DNA of 64,000 nt from Chrysaora quinquecirrha. Lineage: Eukaryota > Cnidaria > Scyphozoa > Semaeostomeae > Pelagiidae. Shown in pieces: positions 21,216 to 34,200 of the stretch. Made by a program: the position numbers and the translations under genes. How positions within the stretch are numbered: position 1 is the stretch's first letter; each line of letters begins with the position of its first letter. Location: positions 182,960 to 246,959 of the forward strand of contig JACTAT010000027.1 in the NCBI GenBank assembly GCA_014526335.1, written 5' to 3'. The notes beneath the pieces were generated by a model. It ran no database searches, had not been told where the DNA came from, and saw nothing but the letters and a program-made list of their open reading frames with translations.

Positions 21216-22888
21216 GTAAGTCTAGCCTCTCTTTGAATAAAAATAGCCCTTCAAAAGTTATGACGTAGAAAAATCGTTTGAATGCTTAGGCCCAAGACCG
21301 GTAGATTTTCGGAACGCTTCAGGGCCCAGATCAGTTGACGGTTGATGATTGCATTTGCGGCCTGGGACATTGCTGTACTACTATCTCTTGTTGTCCCCCC
21401 GTTATTCACCAGGACCAATGGTTGTTTCTCTGCAAGAACTTATTAATTTTCCTTGATTAGCACTCTCTGATGAGGTGACTGCAAAATTTCTTACATCTGA
21501 TTCATTTTCGCGAAAAGATTAACTCAATCAGTTTAAACAAACAAACGAAAATGTTCATCGAGTTTATACAAGACGCCTGCTTGTCTTATCTTCAGTTTGG
21601 GATTCATTCTAGAATTCTGATGACTTTCAATAACAAAAACTCGACTTTGAAAAGCAGGTTATCCATTGACGTTGTTATGGGTTTAAGCCGTTGATTTCTA
21701 AGCACGGAAATGCGATATAAAACAGTGCTTTTCATAAACCGTAGGTCGTCTTATTTATATCCTTATTTCTTCGTAAAAAAAGAACATTACTTTCTTTAAT
21801 GTTCTTTCAGCTTTAGTCTTAAGCCCAGTTTAAGATGCACGTTCAAAACAAAGATTTTCCTCCACAAGCAATCGTTGTTTATTATGCAGGCTTCACACTG
21901 TGCACTTTGTTAAATAATACTAAGATGTACAATTTTCATTAGAAAATGAACAACTTCTATAGTAAGTGGGAAACTTTTCCTCCTGTCCGAATCTGAAACA
22001 AAACTTACTCCTTCCAACGTCTTCTAGCGGGGGGGGGGGGGGGAGTCAGTTACAGACTAATCTTAGTCGTGGTATGGTCTTGTCTTGTCTCCGAAAAACC
22101 TAAGAACTTGCATCCTAGTTTTGACTATTTTCACCCTTCTTGGATGTGGGCTTTTACTGTCAGTTTTTAGCTTGGATCGCCGAAGTTTTTAGGTTTAGTT
22201 AACTTCTGGTCAGAGAATAACGTTACAATTGTTACAGTACTTTGACTTAAGCCGTTTATCTTGAAAATATTAGAGTGGTTCTTGGGATTACCTTCGATAG
22301 TTAATTTAGATAATAGCTACTTTATACTAAATTGTGGTTTGGTAACTACGATTTTCGCTCATCAATTTATTTTGGGTTTTCAAGATAATCTTTGATATCT
22401 TTCCTGAAATTTGGTTATCTTAAGATCAGCAGATAACCTGCTTAGAAAATTGAAAGTATTGAAAAGGAGTATCAGAAAAATATTTGAGGAAATCGAAAAC
22501 ATCTGGTGTAAAATTGGACAAAATCGGCTGTTTTCTTGGTTACAGGTGTACAGTACTTTGCAGGGGTGGTCAAGCTGGGACACAAAAGCCTCGTATCCAT
22601 GCTGAAAAGGCACGAAGCTCTGCTGTCCATATTCGAACATTTCCTTGCTTAGAACATCTGCTTTTGGAATCTATATCTTGTTTTGATGCGTAGGCCAAAA
22701 TTGCCTGTATTTTTGCAGATTTTTGGTTCAAATCGGTTTGACGGTTGAGGTTCAAGAAAATTCGGGACTGGGGACGAGGTTCAGTCAGGATACAAAAATT
22801 AGCTAGAGCTGCATTCGCCTGTATTATTTCATTTTTTCTGCTTTTTTATAATTGGATTTTGCCTAACGTAGCTTTTCCTTCTTTTCAG
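21216..22888. other. Non-coding stretch after the PACT stop codon
   Basis: No protein-like frame. It contains the G run and is most easily read as a 3' UTR intron. Confidence 0.4.
22020..22043 (+). repeat. Long G homopolymer
   Basis: An uninterrupted run of about 15 G starts near 22029. Its length in the assembly should not be trusted. Confidence 0.85.
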
Positions 22889-23045
22889 TGTCCATTTGTA
22901 AATAAAAGTGCTGAATTCGACAAATGCATGTTTCAAGAATTTGTTCTCCGTGAGTCTATGATGGATGTGATGTTGCATGTTGAGATGAATTAAATGTGCT
23001 GTGTTGTTCATACCACGTGTTCTGAAATCGTCCAATTAAAAACTG
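22889..23045 (+). other. Candidate 3' UTR exon of the PACT gene
   Basis: A strong acceptor (CTTCCTTCTTTTCAG) ends at 22888 and AATTAAA lies at 23034-23040. Together with the donor at 21216 this would make a spliced 3' UTR. No coding potential is required. Tentative. Confidence 0.35.
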
Positions 23046-24317
23046 TTTTGTTCTTGTTGAAATTAGTTCCATATTATAGTTGAATTTAATTGTACATATG
23101 TATTCAAAACCAAACTGTAAATAGAGTTTTTAGTTCTTATGAATATTTCAATATTGATTAAATTGTTTATTTTGTTGTATGCTGACAGCGAGCGTACGCG
23201 AGGGCTTGTGAGGATTGGCTTCCGTTAGCGGCTTGCGTTACGGAGAGGCCCCAGGTCCATCTAGTAGGCATCTTCGGGTCTTTTGTGGTCTTTTGTAGCT
23301 ACATCCAAGGCTGCTTGAATATAATAACAAACCGTCCTTCTTGCAGCACGCTCACGCAATCATGCAATCATCTCGCCAATATGTGAATGTACCAAGACGT
23401 TTCACGCGACAAGCTGGAGATAAGACTGGCGGATTCGCGGCTTCACGTGCAAAAAATTCTTGTTTCATAGGGGGCCTGTCCAATGCTGCAATAGTCTCAA
23501 GCGACCCCAGTTTTTAAGGGCATTCATATTTAATTGTGAATTCGAAATGCATCGAATTCTTTAACGGAAGGCTCAAACTAGTAACTACTCGTGCAGACTA
23601 ACTTCTTTCCTCCCACTGTTTCTGAAACAGCTTCTAACTACTAGATAAAACATAAAGCTGTTTTCTCGGTCAGAGTGAAAAGAATTCTCTGAAGCAACCA
23701 TCAAAAAGTTGTTGTGGTTGTACTAAGATGCTTGCTACTGTTTTGGAATAGTAATAAAACTCGAGATATGAGTCTAGGACTCGTGTGGCTGTGGAATGTA
23801 AAAAAGCGGCAACTCTCCTCCCAAAATTTGATGGAACCAATCAGATTGCAGTATTTCATTTGCTTTTTCTAATGGTCGTTGCGATTCGATTTTGCGATCG
23901 AACGATAAAATGACCAGAAGCTAATTTTCCTTCAATTTTTGGTCACCTGAAAGGAGGGAGGCGTAAATGCAATGGAAAAATTCGAGCTCTGTCGCTCTGC
24001 AATTCATTGTTTCGCTTTACTTGCTAAATTGTGTTATTCCAGATTTCTTAAAACTTCGAAGGACGAGAAAGACAAAGCTTCTCGCAGCTAACTAGATGAC
24101 CAGATAAGCCACTTGATATTCCAGCAAACCAAAACTCCCGAAATTTTTATCCTGTATTTATTGAAAAGCTTTAGTAACTGATCTAACGGGATTCATTTTA
24201 CTGGTTTGCAATGGCAAATTGGTTTTTGCCGTGTTAATATCTGAAGTAGGAGGTTTTAGGCTCTGGCTGAAAAAATAAGATTTCTGGAGAGCCAGGAGGT
24301 GAAAAAATCCCCTCCTG
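23046..24317. other. Intergenic, partly repetitive
   Basis: No gene recognised. 23575-23795 contains GTTGTTGTGGTTG and GAGTCTAGGACTCGTG, the words of the 29442-29951 element, so it is probably a diverged copy. Confidence 0.45.
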
Positions 24318-24558
24318 GTCCTCTCGGTGTTTCCCAGTTTAGCCACCTCGGAAACTTTGTAGCGCGCGACAAAATTTGTAGCAAGAGAAACGCAAATGTT
24401 TCTGGGAGAGAACAGAAACATTTCTTGTCTCCCCGACATGCAAGTGACTCAGGGGACATGTTGCTCGCTTGTCGCGCGCATGTTTAGCCACCCCACCCTG
24501 AGAGACACACCGAATACAGTGTCGCGCGCGACAACTCTTCTAGTTTAGTCATATCTTT
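24318..24558. mobile_element. GTCTCCTAGTTTAGCC-family MITE
   Basis: It contains TTTCCCAGTTTAGCCACCTCGG, GTAGCGCGCGACAAAATTTG and GTCGCGCGCGACAAC, and ends CTAGTTTAGTCATATC. It matches the interior of 53415-53690 almost word for word. Confidence 0.7.
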
Positions 24559-25026
24559 AGTTTAAATCATTAATTTCAAATAATTGCTCCTCTTTTGGGC
24601 AGAGTTTTTTAATAAACGGCGCCCCTGATGCTTGATGTATTCTTTACCATTCCCACTCGCTTGATCTGTTTTCGGTAAAGTTTTCGCTAAGCCCTGGCAT
24701 TGTTCTTAGATTCTTCGTAGTCGCACCACGCCCAATGTTTGATCTTCTCCCCCCGCTGAAAAATTTTTCTATTGTTCTGTGTACACATCAATTAGCCATT
24801 GAGTGGATAAATACATTGGTCGAAGAATGCGACCCCCGTCGCTGACATTGGTATTAGTCAATAAACAATTGAATTGAATAACTACACAAGTTGAACATAA
24901 TAAGAATCTGCAGGAAACCGTTTTGAAATAAGATTTTACTTTTGCCTTCTCAAATTCAGTGGTTTTATGGCTGCGAAATGGTTTGCTGATAATGGTCAGA
25001 GTTCAAGTAATTATAGAAAAGGAGAT

Positions 25027-25205
25027 ATGTTAGCCTTCTTGTTGATAACTTTATTGCTGAATTTCGCGGAGTTTTCTGAGCAGAGCAGCCAGTGCAAAGA
25101 GAAATTTATTGAAGAGCCTGATGGCAAGTACAAGTTTGTTGTCGACTGCTCGAATTTAGGCTTGGAAACATTCCCAAATGATTTATCAGACCTTACAACG
25201 AGTTT
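25027..25205 (+). CDS. aGPCR exon: signal peptide and LRRNT cap
   Basis: [18 protein letters not shown] is a typical signal peptide. Two cysteines (SSQCKEK and VVDCSNLGL) and [14 protein letters not shown] form the N-terminal leucine-rich-repeat cap. Donor TT/GTGAGT, phase 2, the phase used between LRR exons. In-frame upstream ATG at 24967. Confidence 0.85.
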
Positions 25206-28200
25206 GTGAGTATCTAAATATTTAAATTTTATTTTTATTTATCATTTAGTTTGCAGTCAAAATACGAACATGTGGTGTTGATATGGGCCTACTGTACCTA
25301 ATCTTTTCAATAATAGCGGTCATTTTGAAACTGTCAAAAGCGAAACGCTTCTCCATTTCATACTTTTCACAAAGCAAGGTGTGATATTAAAATTAATTTT
25401 CTCGAAAAAGATAGAATCCCTAAGTTTTACGAATATTTAGTTTTTATCGAGACAAGACCAAGGACTATCAACTAAATTTAAACGGCCTCTGGTTTGTGAA
25501 GAAACTGTTTTTGTTTTTCAATATTTTGCTCAAGTAAATGAAGTTTAAAATAAATTCAATAATCCAAACGTGCTTTGCTAATAAATTATTTATTTTTTAG
25601 CATTTGTGTGTTCAAGGCCATTCCTTTGCAGGACAATAATTATTCAATCACTATTTATTTCCGTACTATAAAGTGCAATCAAAATATTTAGTTTTCATTG
25701 TACATATTGAATACTGTATTTGGTTTTGAAGTTTTGTGACTTTTCTACTAAACAAAGAAAAATATTATAATACCGAAGAAAAACTCGAAGGGGAAATTTC
25801 AACTATGAAACGAAACACAACTAAAACTTCGCATATTCGTTTAGCTGCAGCCTTTCCTGGCGATGATACCACGCAACCTTCTCGACAATTTTGTGTAATT
25901 ATCTGGAAATCAGCAAAATTTCTTAATTTTTCAAGTCAAGGCCAATTTTTAAATATTTAGAAATATATGAAATGCTTTGAACCTTAAAAGGCCCAATCCT
26001 CATTTATTTTGTTTGATCATGTTTTTGTTTAGTGTTTTTGTTTTTGTTTTCGTTTTCGTTACTACAGTATTACACGCTTTTTTTATAAGGAACCTACCTC
26101 AAGGCCTAGTTCTTAAAGTTCCTTATTTTTGGGCCTCTTTTGAGGCAATTGTAGTTCCAAAAGTTCCTTAATAGTTCCTTAATTTTAACTGCACATACAG
26201 TGGTCTTAACAATAAAAGAGAAACATTTGCATGTGAGCAAAGCTCGAGACTACTCAAAGAAACATTGGATACATGCTTAACGTATAATTTATGTGATTTT
26301 CGACTGCAAATGAATGGAACCGGCTTTCTAATTCTTGATTTTTTGCAGTGATAAAAGTATTCAACATTCAAAAGTTCCGTAATGATTTTCTCAAAAAGCG
26401 TGTACATAATATTTAATTCAAAACTTTTCGTTGGTGTGTCTTTTGCCTCCTTTTGCCTTACAGTCTAATGAATTAAAATTCTCTGACATCTTGGATTGGA
26501 CAGATTTCCTGAAAAATAACAGAAAAATCAGTGAAAAGTTTCCTGTCAATCCAATCCATTTTAGTCACTCTTTATTCCTTCCTTCGAATTGGGATTAATA
26601 CGATGACGTCAAAGAAATAAAAGCACAATTAGTAATGAATAGAATTTGTAATTTAAGATTTCCCTTTACTTCTGTCGTTATAAAAGTTGTCAAAACCCCT
26701 CCCAAAATTTCGAGTTGTTTTTGACTTGAGTTTTTCGGAGACCAGTTGAGAGTTTTTAAAGCCCACGGTCACGCAAATTTGATTTTGATAATAAATTTTT
26801 GGGTCTTTGCATTCAAGTCTTTGATTTGTCGGAAAAGTTTTCCCCATGCACTGAAAATTATGAACCAAGCTTGATATTTCGTGACAAATTCGTGAGAACG
26901 ATCAAACATTGTTGGTCCAACATTTCAAATTTGCTTTACAACAAATTTTTTTTGATCGTTTGGCCACGCCCAAAAACATTGCTGTCCAACAATGATGTTA
27001 TTGCTAATGCACAAGCACAGTTGCTAAGAAATGTTGCTACTAGGTGGTGAAATGTTGCAAGTTCTTGCAGTTTGTAAAAAATAAAATAAATGTTTGACAA
27101 ACAATGTTGGAAGGGCGACCAAACGATTAAACAATTTCTTGACAGGCAAAAATAAAGCAAAATTTGTGGCGTGGTGTTTTTGAAAAAGTTCAGAAACATT
27201 CTTTGCTTGACGCACGCAAAAATGTGGGACTAACAATGTTTTTGGAAGTGGCCAAACGGTCAAACATTTTGCTTGACAAGCAAATTTCAAATGTTGGATC
27301 AACAATGTTTTATCGTTTTAACAAACTCTATTTCTTTCGAAAATCGGCATTTCTAATAGGCGCTTTTTTATAAAGAACCACTTTATAAGGAACCTACATG
27401 TAGAAGACCCGAAAATTTAAAGAACTTATACTACGAAAGAGAAAATCATTAAGGAACTTTTCAACTCGAGCTCTGCTTACATTTAAGTGTCTCTCTTTCA
27501 TTGTTAAGACATATGTGCAGTTAAAAATAAGGAACTATTGAGGAACTTTTTGAACTACAATTGCCTCAAAAGAGGTCCAAAAATAAGGAACTTTAAGAAC
27601 TAGGCCTTGAGGTAGGTTCCTTATAAAAAAAAGCGTGTTAAGAAAGGTTTATCGTGTCCCCCCGTTTATAATTTCACTGACCTCAGGAACACTGCAGCAT
27701 CTTATTGTTTGTGATGAACTATTGGCATGCAAATATTCACAAAAATTATCTAACATATCGTTATCAATGTGGGAACTTTTTTAATGTGAAAAGTTTTTCG
27801 AAAATAGCTTGTTTACAGCTGTTTTGATGAAGAGTGAAAATCTCCTTTATAATTTATAGCTAATTTTTTTTATTCTGGAACGACGGGAAAGCATCGCGAA
27901 AATTTGAAAATTTGTATGGCAGACTTGATACTCGATCATGGGCGAGACTCGCTTCAAAAATCTTGAAATGATTTTCTTGATTTTCATGTAAATTGCTATT
28001 TTTGGGAAGCACTGCCGTCCAGTCTTTTGATTGGCCAAAACGACGCCATTATGGCCATATGACTTCTGGCCGTGTACATAATAAGTAAGGAAGCCGACTT
28101 TACTTTAGGTTCACTGGCCGTTCTGAAGAGTCGTCCGTTGTATAATGCTGACAGGCCTATTCCAGTATGGAATGAGATGAGTGTGCACCGGACACCCCTG

Positions 28201-31200
28201 AAAACAATAGCTTCTATTGTTCTCTAAGCCATTGTCCGGTGCACAAGCAATCAACATTCCATACTGGCCTATTTTTCAAGCGCAAATTTCTGTTCGTTGT
28301 TTCCAGTTGTCGCTTACTTATTGTGGAAGCGTGACTGTACGTGATAGAAAGGCACAGTAAAGCCAGATCTGTAGCTCAACTAGGCGAAATCCTTCGCGCG
28401 AAGAGCTTTTGCGACGAAAAATTCAAGTCGTTTCTGCTTTTCGTCATTCACTGCGACGAACGGACCAGCAGGTTTGCGAGGCGAGGTTGTAAAGCGCATG
28501 CAGCGGTGAAATCTTGCCTTGCGCGCTAAGGATTTCAGGGACTTAGTCTCATTCATGAAGATACGGGTGGAGTTATATAGTAATTTTTTTAAGGGCATTT
28601 CACTCATCAGAAAAGCGTACGGGATTTCCTTTAACACAAAAGGATTTGAAGACAATAGGGTTCTCAGTTAAAGTGTACGAGAATTGCTTCTCGGATTTTG
28701 GAGCATTTTGATTTAATCTTCTCGAATGCCAATGCACCGCGGAGTTTTGAAACTCAGCAGCCAAACAAACACGACTCCGACAGAATGCACCCTAAAAACA
28801 CATGTTCATAATCATTCCCAGATGCTACTTCGACCGCTAGAAAATCTTGCGCTTATGCAAAAGTATGAAATATGTCAGTAATGGACGCTGATCCCTTATC
28901 AGAACATTAATTTGTTAGTGGTCTCTGCTTTCAAATGCTTTTAAAACCCCGCTATTTAAGTTAAATATTATTTTCTCGCTATTAATTTGGTAACAGTCGT
29001 TGTTCTCAACCCCGTGGGGGTTACTTCCATTGTTCGTTATACTAGACGTGCCGCACAAATGGGTTTATCGTAAAGAATCTTTACACATGGATAGTAGAAT
29101 ATATAAAAAATGTTAGAAATGCATTGCTTTGAAAAGCCTGATAAAAAGTGCGTTTTATTTTTCAGTACTAATGCCTTTTCGCAGCATTTAGAGTTTCCTC
29201 AAGCGTTATGTTGGGTTCAAACATTCGAGATATTGGTACAATGGGTAAAAAGTTTCGTTGTTCTTTCTATACATGGGTACCACGAGTAATAGAATTTATC
29301 TGTAGACATGGGTGGGTTTGGAAAAACTGGGCGGCACGTCTAGTCATTTGAACAATGAAGTACCCTACGGGCCCTGGGGTTCTCAACTCCTCATCCCTGA
29401 TGCCTGGACGAATGACACGAGTCTCAGTTATTGTTTTCACCACCTAGACTTATTACATGAGTCCTGGGTATCCACCTTAACCATCAACCTCAAAACCGCT
29501 CAAACTAGATTCGATACCCCTTTGAGCAAACAGCAGCCTGGTTGTTGTTGTTATTACTGCTTTTTGCGAAGAGAGGTTTCGGGTAATAAGTCTAGGCACC
29601 ATTTTAAGTCTATATTCAAATAACTGTGAGTGAAAGCTGAAACTCTGAAATTCTTGCAGCAAGTCTATCTCATCCTCTCATCTCTGTGTTTGTTATCTTC
29701 TGTGTAGTCTCTCTCTCATGGCGGCCCCTCTTTTCATCGAAGTTTTTCACAACATTGTTTTCCCACAACTGGAAGATCGACGATTAGGCTTATTATCTTC
29801 CTTCCACTCTTTCGAAAACAGCTTCTAACAACAACAACAACATACGGCTGTTTCCTCAGAGTATGAAGCAAACAGCAACCTGTTGTTGTGGTTGTTCGGG
29901 TAAAGGTTGGTTGTTGTTTGCGAATAGTACGACTCGTGTAATAAGTCTAGGCGTATGAGCGGGCTGTATTGCCTGGGGGAGCTGGTATGGAAATCTATGA
30001 GTTTTGAAGTGATTCTTATTGATGACCTCTGTAAGCTACTGTAGTAATGTTTTAAGCTTCAGGCTAGCTCCTTCCTTACCCTCCTTCCTCCTCGCTTTTT
30101 TAATGTGCGAGATTTTTCAAATATTTGGATTTATTTATTCAATTCGTATTTTCAGATATCTCAATGGAAATAGGCTGAAAAACATCAACAAAAACAATCT
30201 GAAGAAGTTGGTGCTCCTTCAAAACCTGTGAGTTATGTTTATACACACGCCCATTTTTTTTTTAGAATCCTCTTTCACAACCTTTTCCTGCAACATCTTG
30301 TAATTTATAACGCACCCAACAGAAATACTCGAGTGCAGGTAGTGTTTAGACTTTTGGAAAGTTCCTTCGTCGAAAATTGTCGGTGGTCGGTATCGAGTCG
30401 CTAATTCATTTTTCGACCATCCAGAGGTAATCAGGACATCAAAATGTCCCTGCCCTATTTATTCTGATATCCTATTGAATCGCCCGCAAAGAGTACGAAA
30501 TTGCAACAAAAAATAACACTGCATTCATCACGACTCAAGAAATCACAGAATTAAGAAAGCAGACATGGATTTTAACAGTACCTTAAATTGATTGAACAGA
30601 GTTAGACTAGGACCGAGTTTTCGACTTTCTATTGGCGTTTTTGATTCCGATTCTTGTGTTCAACTAGATCTTGTATACAGCCTTAGAAGAAGCTAGAGAA
30701 AGTCGTTAGCCAATACCTGTACAACATTTGAAATGTAATAGACCAACCTAAAAAAGCAAACAAAGAACAAAGTGAAAATAAACTAGAAAATCTAAGGCAG
30801 GTGTAAAATTATGTAACATTACAAACTACAAACTACAATAACATGTTGATTAGAACTTATTTCATTGATTTTATTTTTTGTTGCAGAGACTTGAGTGGAA
30901 ATGATCTTACCTCCCTACCACAAGGCATTTTTGAACATGTTACGAAGCTGAAAACATTGTAAGTTTCCCATCTGTCACATCTTTCTAATGAAACATGACT
31001 ATATGGAAATATGAATTGCCTTTTGTGCACTCAGTCTTTTGTTAGAACTATGGATTGCTTGATCTTGTTAGTACTAGGTCCCGTTTGCACTACCCTTTTT
31101 TTATTAAGCCCTCAAAGTTGCTTAACAATTTTTGTACTTGATAACCACCCCTGACTTCGCGGATCAAAATCGTTATCTGTTAGGCCCACAACACGACTTT

Positions 31201-34200
31201 TGGGAGACAGTAAGTGGAAAGACGTTAGCTAACGAACTTCACATGCAAAACATAGGAACGAAGAACAATTTCCTAACACAAGAAAGAGAATAAGCTTGGT
31301 TGTTTGACTTCTTAGTTGCTTACAGTAATTCAATTGAGCCCTCAAGTTGCTTAATGTTAAGGTCAGTTCAGCCCTAGTTACTTATTGAGCGGTTGCTTAT
31401 TAAAAAAAAGTGTATGATTGATCAGCCTTACTTGCTGACAAACTCTGTCGAGGATAAGCAGGAAAATTGCGAAAAACTAGCTCTAATAGACATTTTTTCT
31501 TATATAAGATTATATACTTTATAAGAATATTGGGGCTCAAATTGTTGAAATTCTGGAGTGAATTAAGAATAACAGCTGGGCTTATATTTCATCAAAACTA
31601 AGACTACGTTCACACGATGCCGGCACAATTTTTTGAAGAGGGAACAAAAATGTTACGGATTGGCCTCCCGTCCCCACGAAGACGGCATAAAAGTGTGCCG
31701 GTACAATTTGAAAACGGAACCCTAGTCGGCGCAATTTGAAAACGGTATCGTGCCGGTATCGCGTGAACGCTAGCAAAAACTTTACTGCCGTTATATTTTG
31801 TTCCGTTTTCAAATTGTGCCGGCATCGTGCAAATGTAGTCTAAAGTTTGATTTTTCGTTCATCCGACTATTTTCAGCAAACTACCAATTATAGTCTGACT
31901 TTCGCGCCTTAGAAGCCCCTACACTCGTTAAGCCTGTGCTGTGACTTTGATCAGTGTTTAAGCTACTTCTGTCGTTTTGTTTTGTTTCTATGACGAAGAA
32001 AGACAGCATAAAGATTTGGACTTTATTTCTTGGTCCTTAAATAAATTTACACATGGTGTCACATAAGAATGATTTAAGAATAATTTTTGGCTTGAAATCG
32101 GAAAATTTCTAAGAATGTCGAGCCTCGGCAAAAATTAAGGTATTCTTATAAAAAGAAATTTTTATTACCAAGTTATTTTATTTTCTCTGCAGAGATTTAC
32201 GTAGAAACAGACTACACTGCGATTGGCGAGTTTGGTGGCTTGTGAATTTCACAAAAACATTAGAACAGTTCAATGGCTACTGTTTCAGTCCTTCTTCATT
32301 GCGGGGAAGAGATGTGAGAAAATTGACGGAAAAAGATGTTATTGGTAGGTTGAAGAAGGATTATTTCCTTGGTCTGCTGGCGATTTTCTGAAAAATGTGA
32401 TAACTAGGGATCTTAATAGAGCCGGGGGTCCTAGTAGAACCGGAGTTCCTAATAGAACCGGGGGGTCCTTATTGAACTGGGGGATCTAATAGAACCGGGA
32501 AGTCCTAATAGACACAGGGAGTTCTAGGAGTCCTAATAGAACCGAGGAGTCCTGATAGAACCGGAGGGCCTTAAAAGAACCGGGGAGTCCTAATAGGACC
32601 GGGAAGATCGAAAACTTTCTAAAGCTTCGAAATTTTTAGGGAAAAGAACAAAACAATAGTTAGTACAAGAAGGACAATGATTTTACAAGTCAATGTCATT
32701 GGACATGATGTTTTATCTACTTTAAAAATTGTCTTCTTGTGACGACAAGAGAAATTTGGTTCACTTAAATTTTTGCTATGGTTAATTAGGTATTTTTATT
32801 GATGCTCGGAATAACACGCTTCAGTTTTTCAGTGAATTATATTATATTTCTTAGTTGATTGTGAAAGCAAGAGAAGGTTGCACAGGAATAGCAAAGATGG
32901 CCATTATATATTCAGTGTTGCTGGATCTTCTGGTAATAGCATCGAATTGCTTATCTATTGTCATAACATGCAATCTGCTGCACCCAAAGAATACCTTTCA
33001 TTGCCATCTGGAAAGCAAAGTAACTATGTTCGCAGTGCAGGCACAAAGTCTGCCGCATGCTTTGACAGGAATGGTGAGTTGTGTTAAGCTGTTTTAACTC
33101 TACTTAACGAGATTTTGCATAAATAATGAGGGATTTTCGTAAAATTGTAAAGCTTCAAGGAAGGGTGTATGAGATTTCAAGGGATTCTATTCCCTCTATT
33201 TCCAACATGCTAATATTCTACTGGAATCTTTATTGGAAATATTCATTGGAAATATTTCCTATTTACATAGAAATTCTCTAATCCCTCCCACCTTCCAGCT
33301 GTTTCTCCTACCCTTCAGCTTAAATTAACATAGACATCTAGGTTTAGTTTCGTGCGTGCGTACAATTAACTATTTCGTTTTCGTCCCATTTTCAAGGTTT
33401 CCAGCCTAAGCATATAAGGTCCCCCTTCTCAGCGAGTGAGATCTTAGTTGACAAGGAAAAAACGTTCTCCGTATTAACATAAGGCGTAAAATATATGAGT
33501 TGTTTAGGAAGGTGGAATCTCAACTCTCAGCTCAAGGGCGGCGTAGATGAGGTTTTTCATCCAAAACTGCAAAATCCAGCGTCGTTTAACTTTGTTGGAT
33601 TTTAACTTGAAGGGTTTAACAAAAGATAAGATCACACAATGTTCAAGTTCGACTAGCCCCCACACCCTGGATCAGTCCTTAATTCAACGGTTGATACACT
33701 TTTTTGATAAGTAACTACTCACTAAACAATATGGCTGGACTGACCTCAATATTAAGCAACTTGAGGGCTCAATTGAATTACTGAAAGCAACTAAGAAGTC
33801 AAACAACAAAGCTGCAGCGTTCATATCAAGACATATATCTTGATGTGACGCAGAACTCCTGTGTTGAAGGCCTAATAGTTTATGATTTCACCCGCGAAGT
33901 CAGTAGTGGTTGTTGGGTACAAAAAATGTCAAGCAACTCTTAAGCAACTTTGAGGCTGAGAGGTCCAACATTTTAAGCTACTTCGAGGTGGGCTAGACAA
34001 AAGTATAGTTGTTTATTGACAAAAAGTATATCGAAATGCGATGTTTATCCCCTCCAGTGTTCCTTGGCATTGATGTTGGACCAGCCATCACTTTCTAGAA
34101 ATTTTTTGTCTTCTTTCAGTGCCAAACCCCCGTTTATTTTGACCCTCCTAGCTAAGAAATCTATTGTAGGTTTCTAGGTTTTTAATCTGTATCATTTCTC

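Larger units (their letters stand above)
25206..30155. other. First large intron of the aGPCR gene
   Basis: About 5 kb with many transposon copies (26072, 26897, 27359, 28153, 29442). Extra 72-bp LRR exons could be hidden here. I did not find one, but a two-LRR solenoid would be short. Confidence 0.4.
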
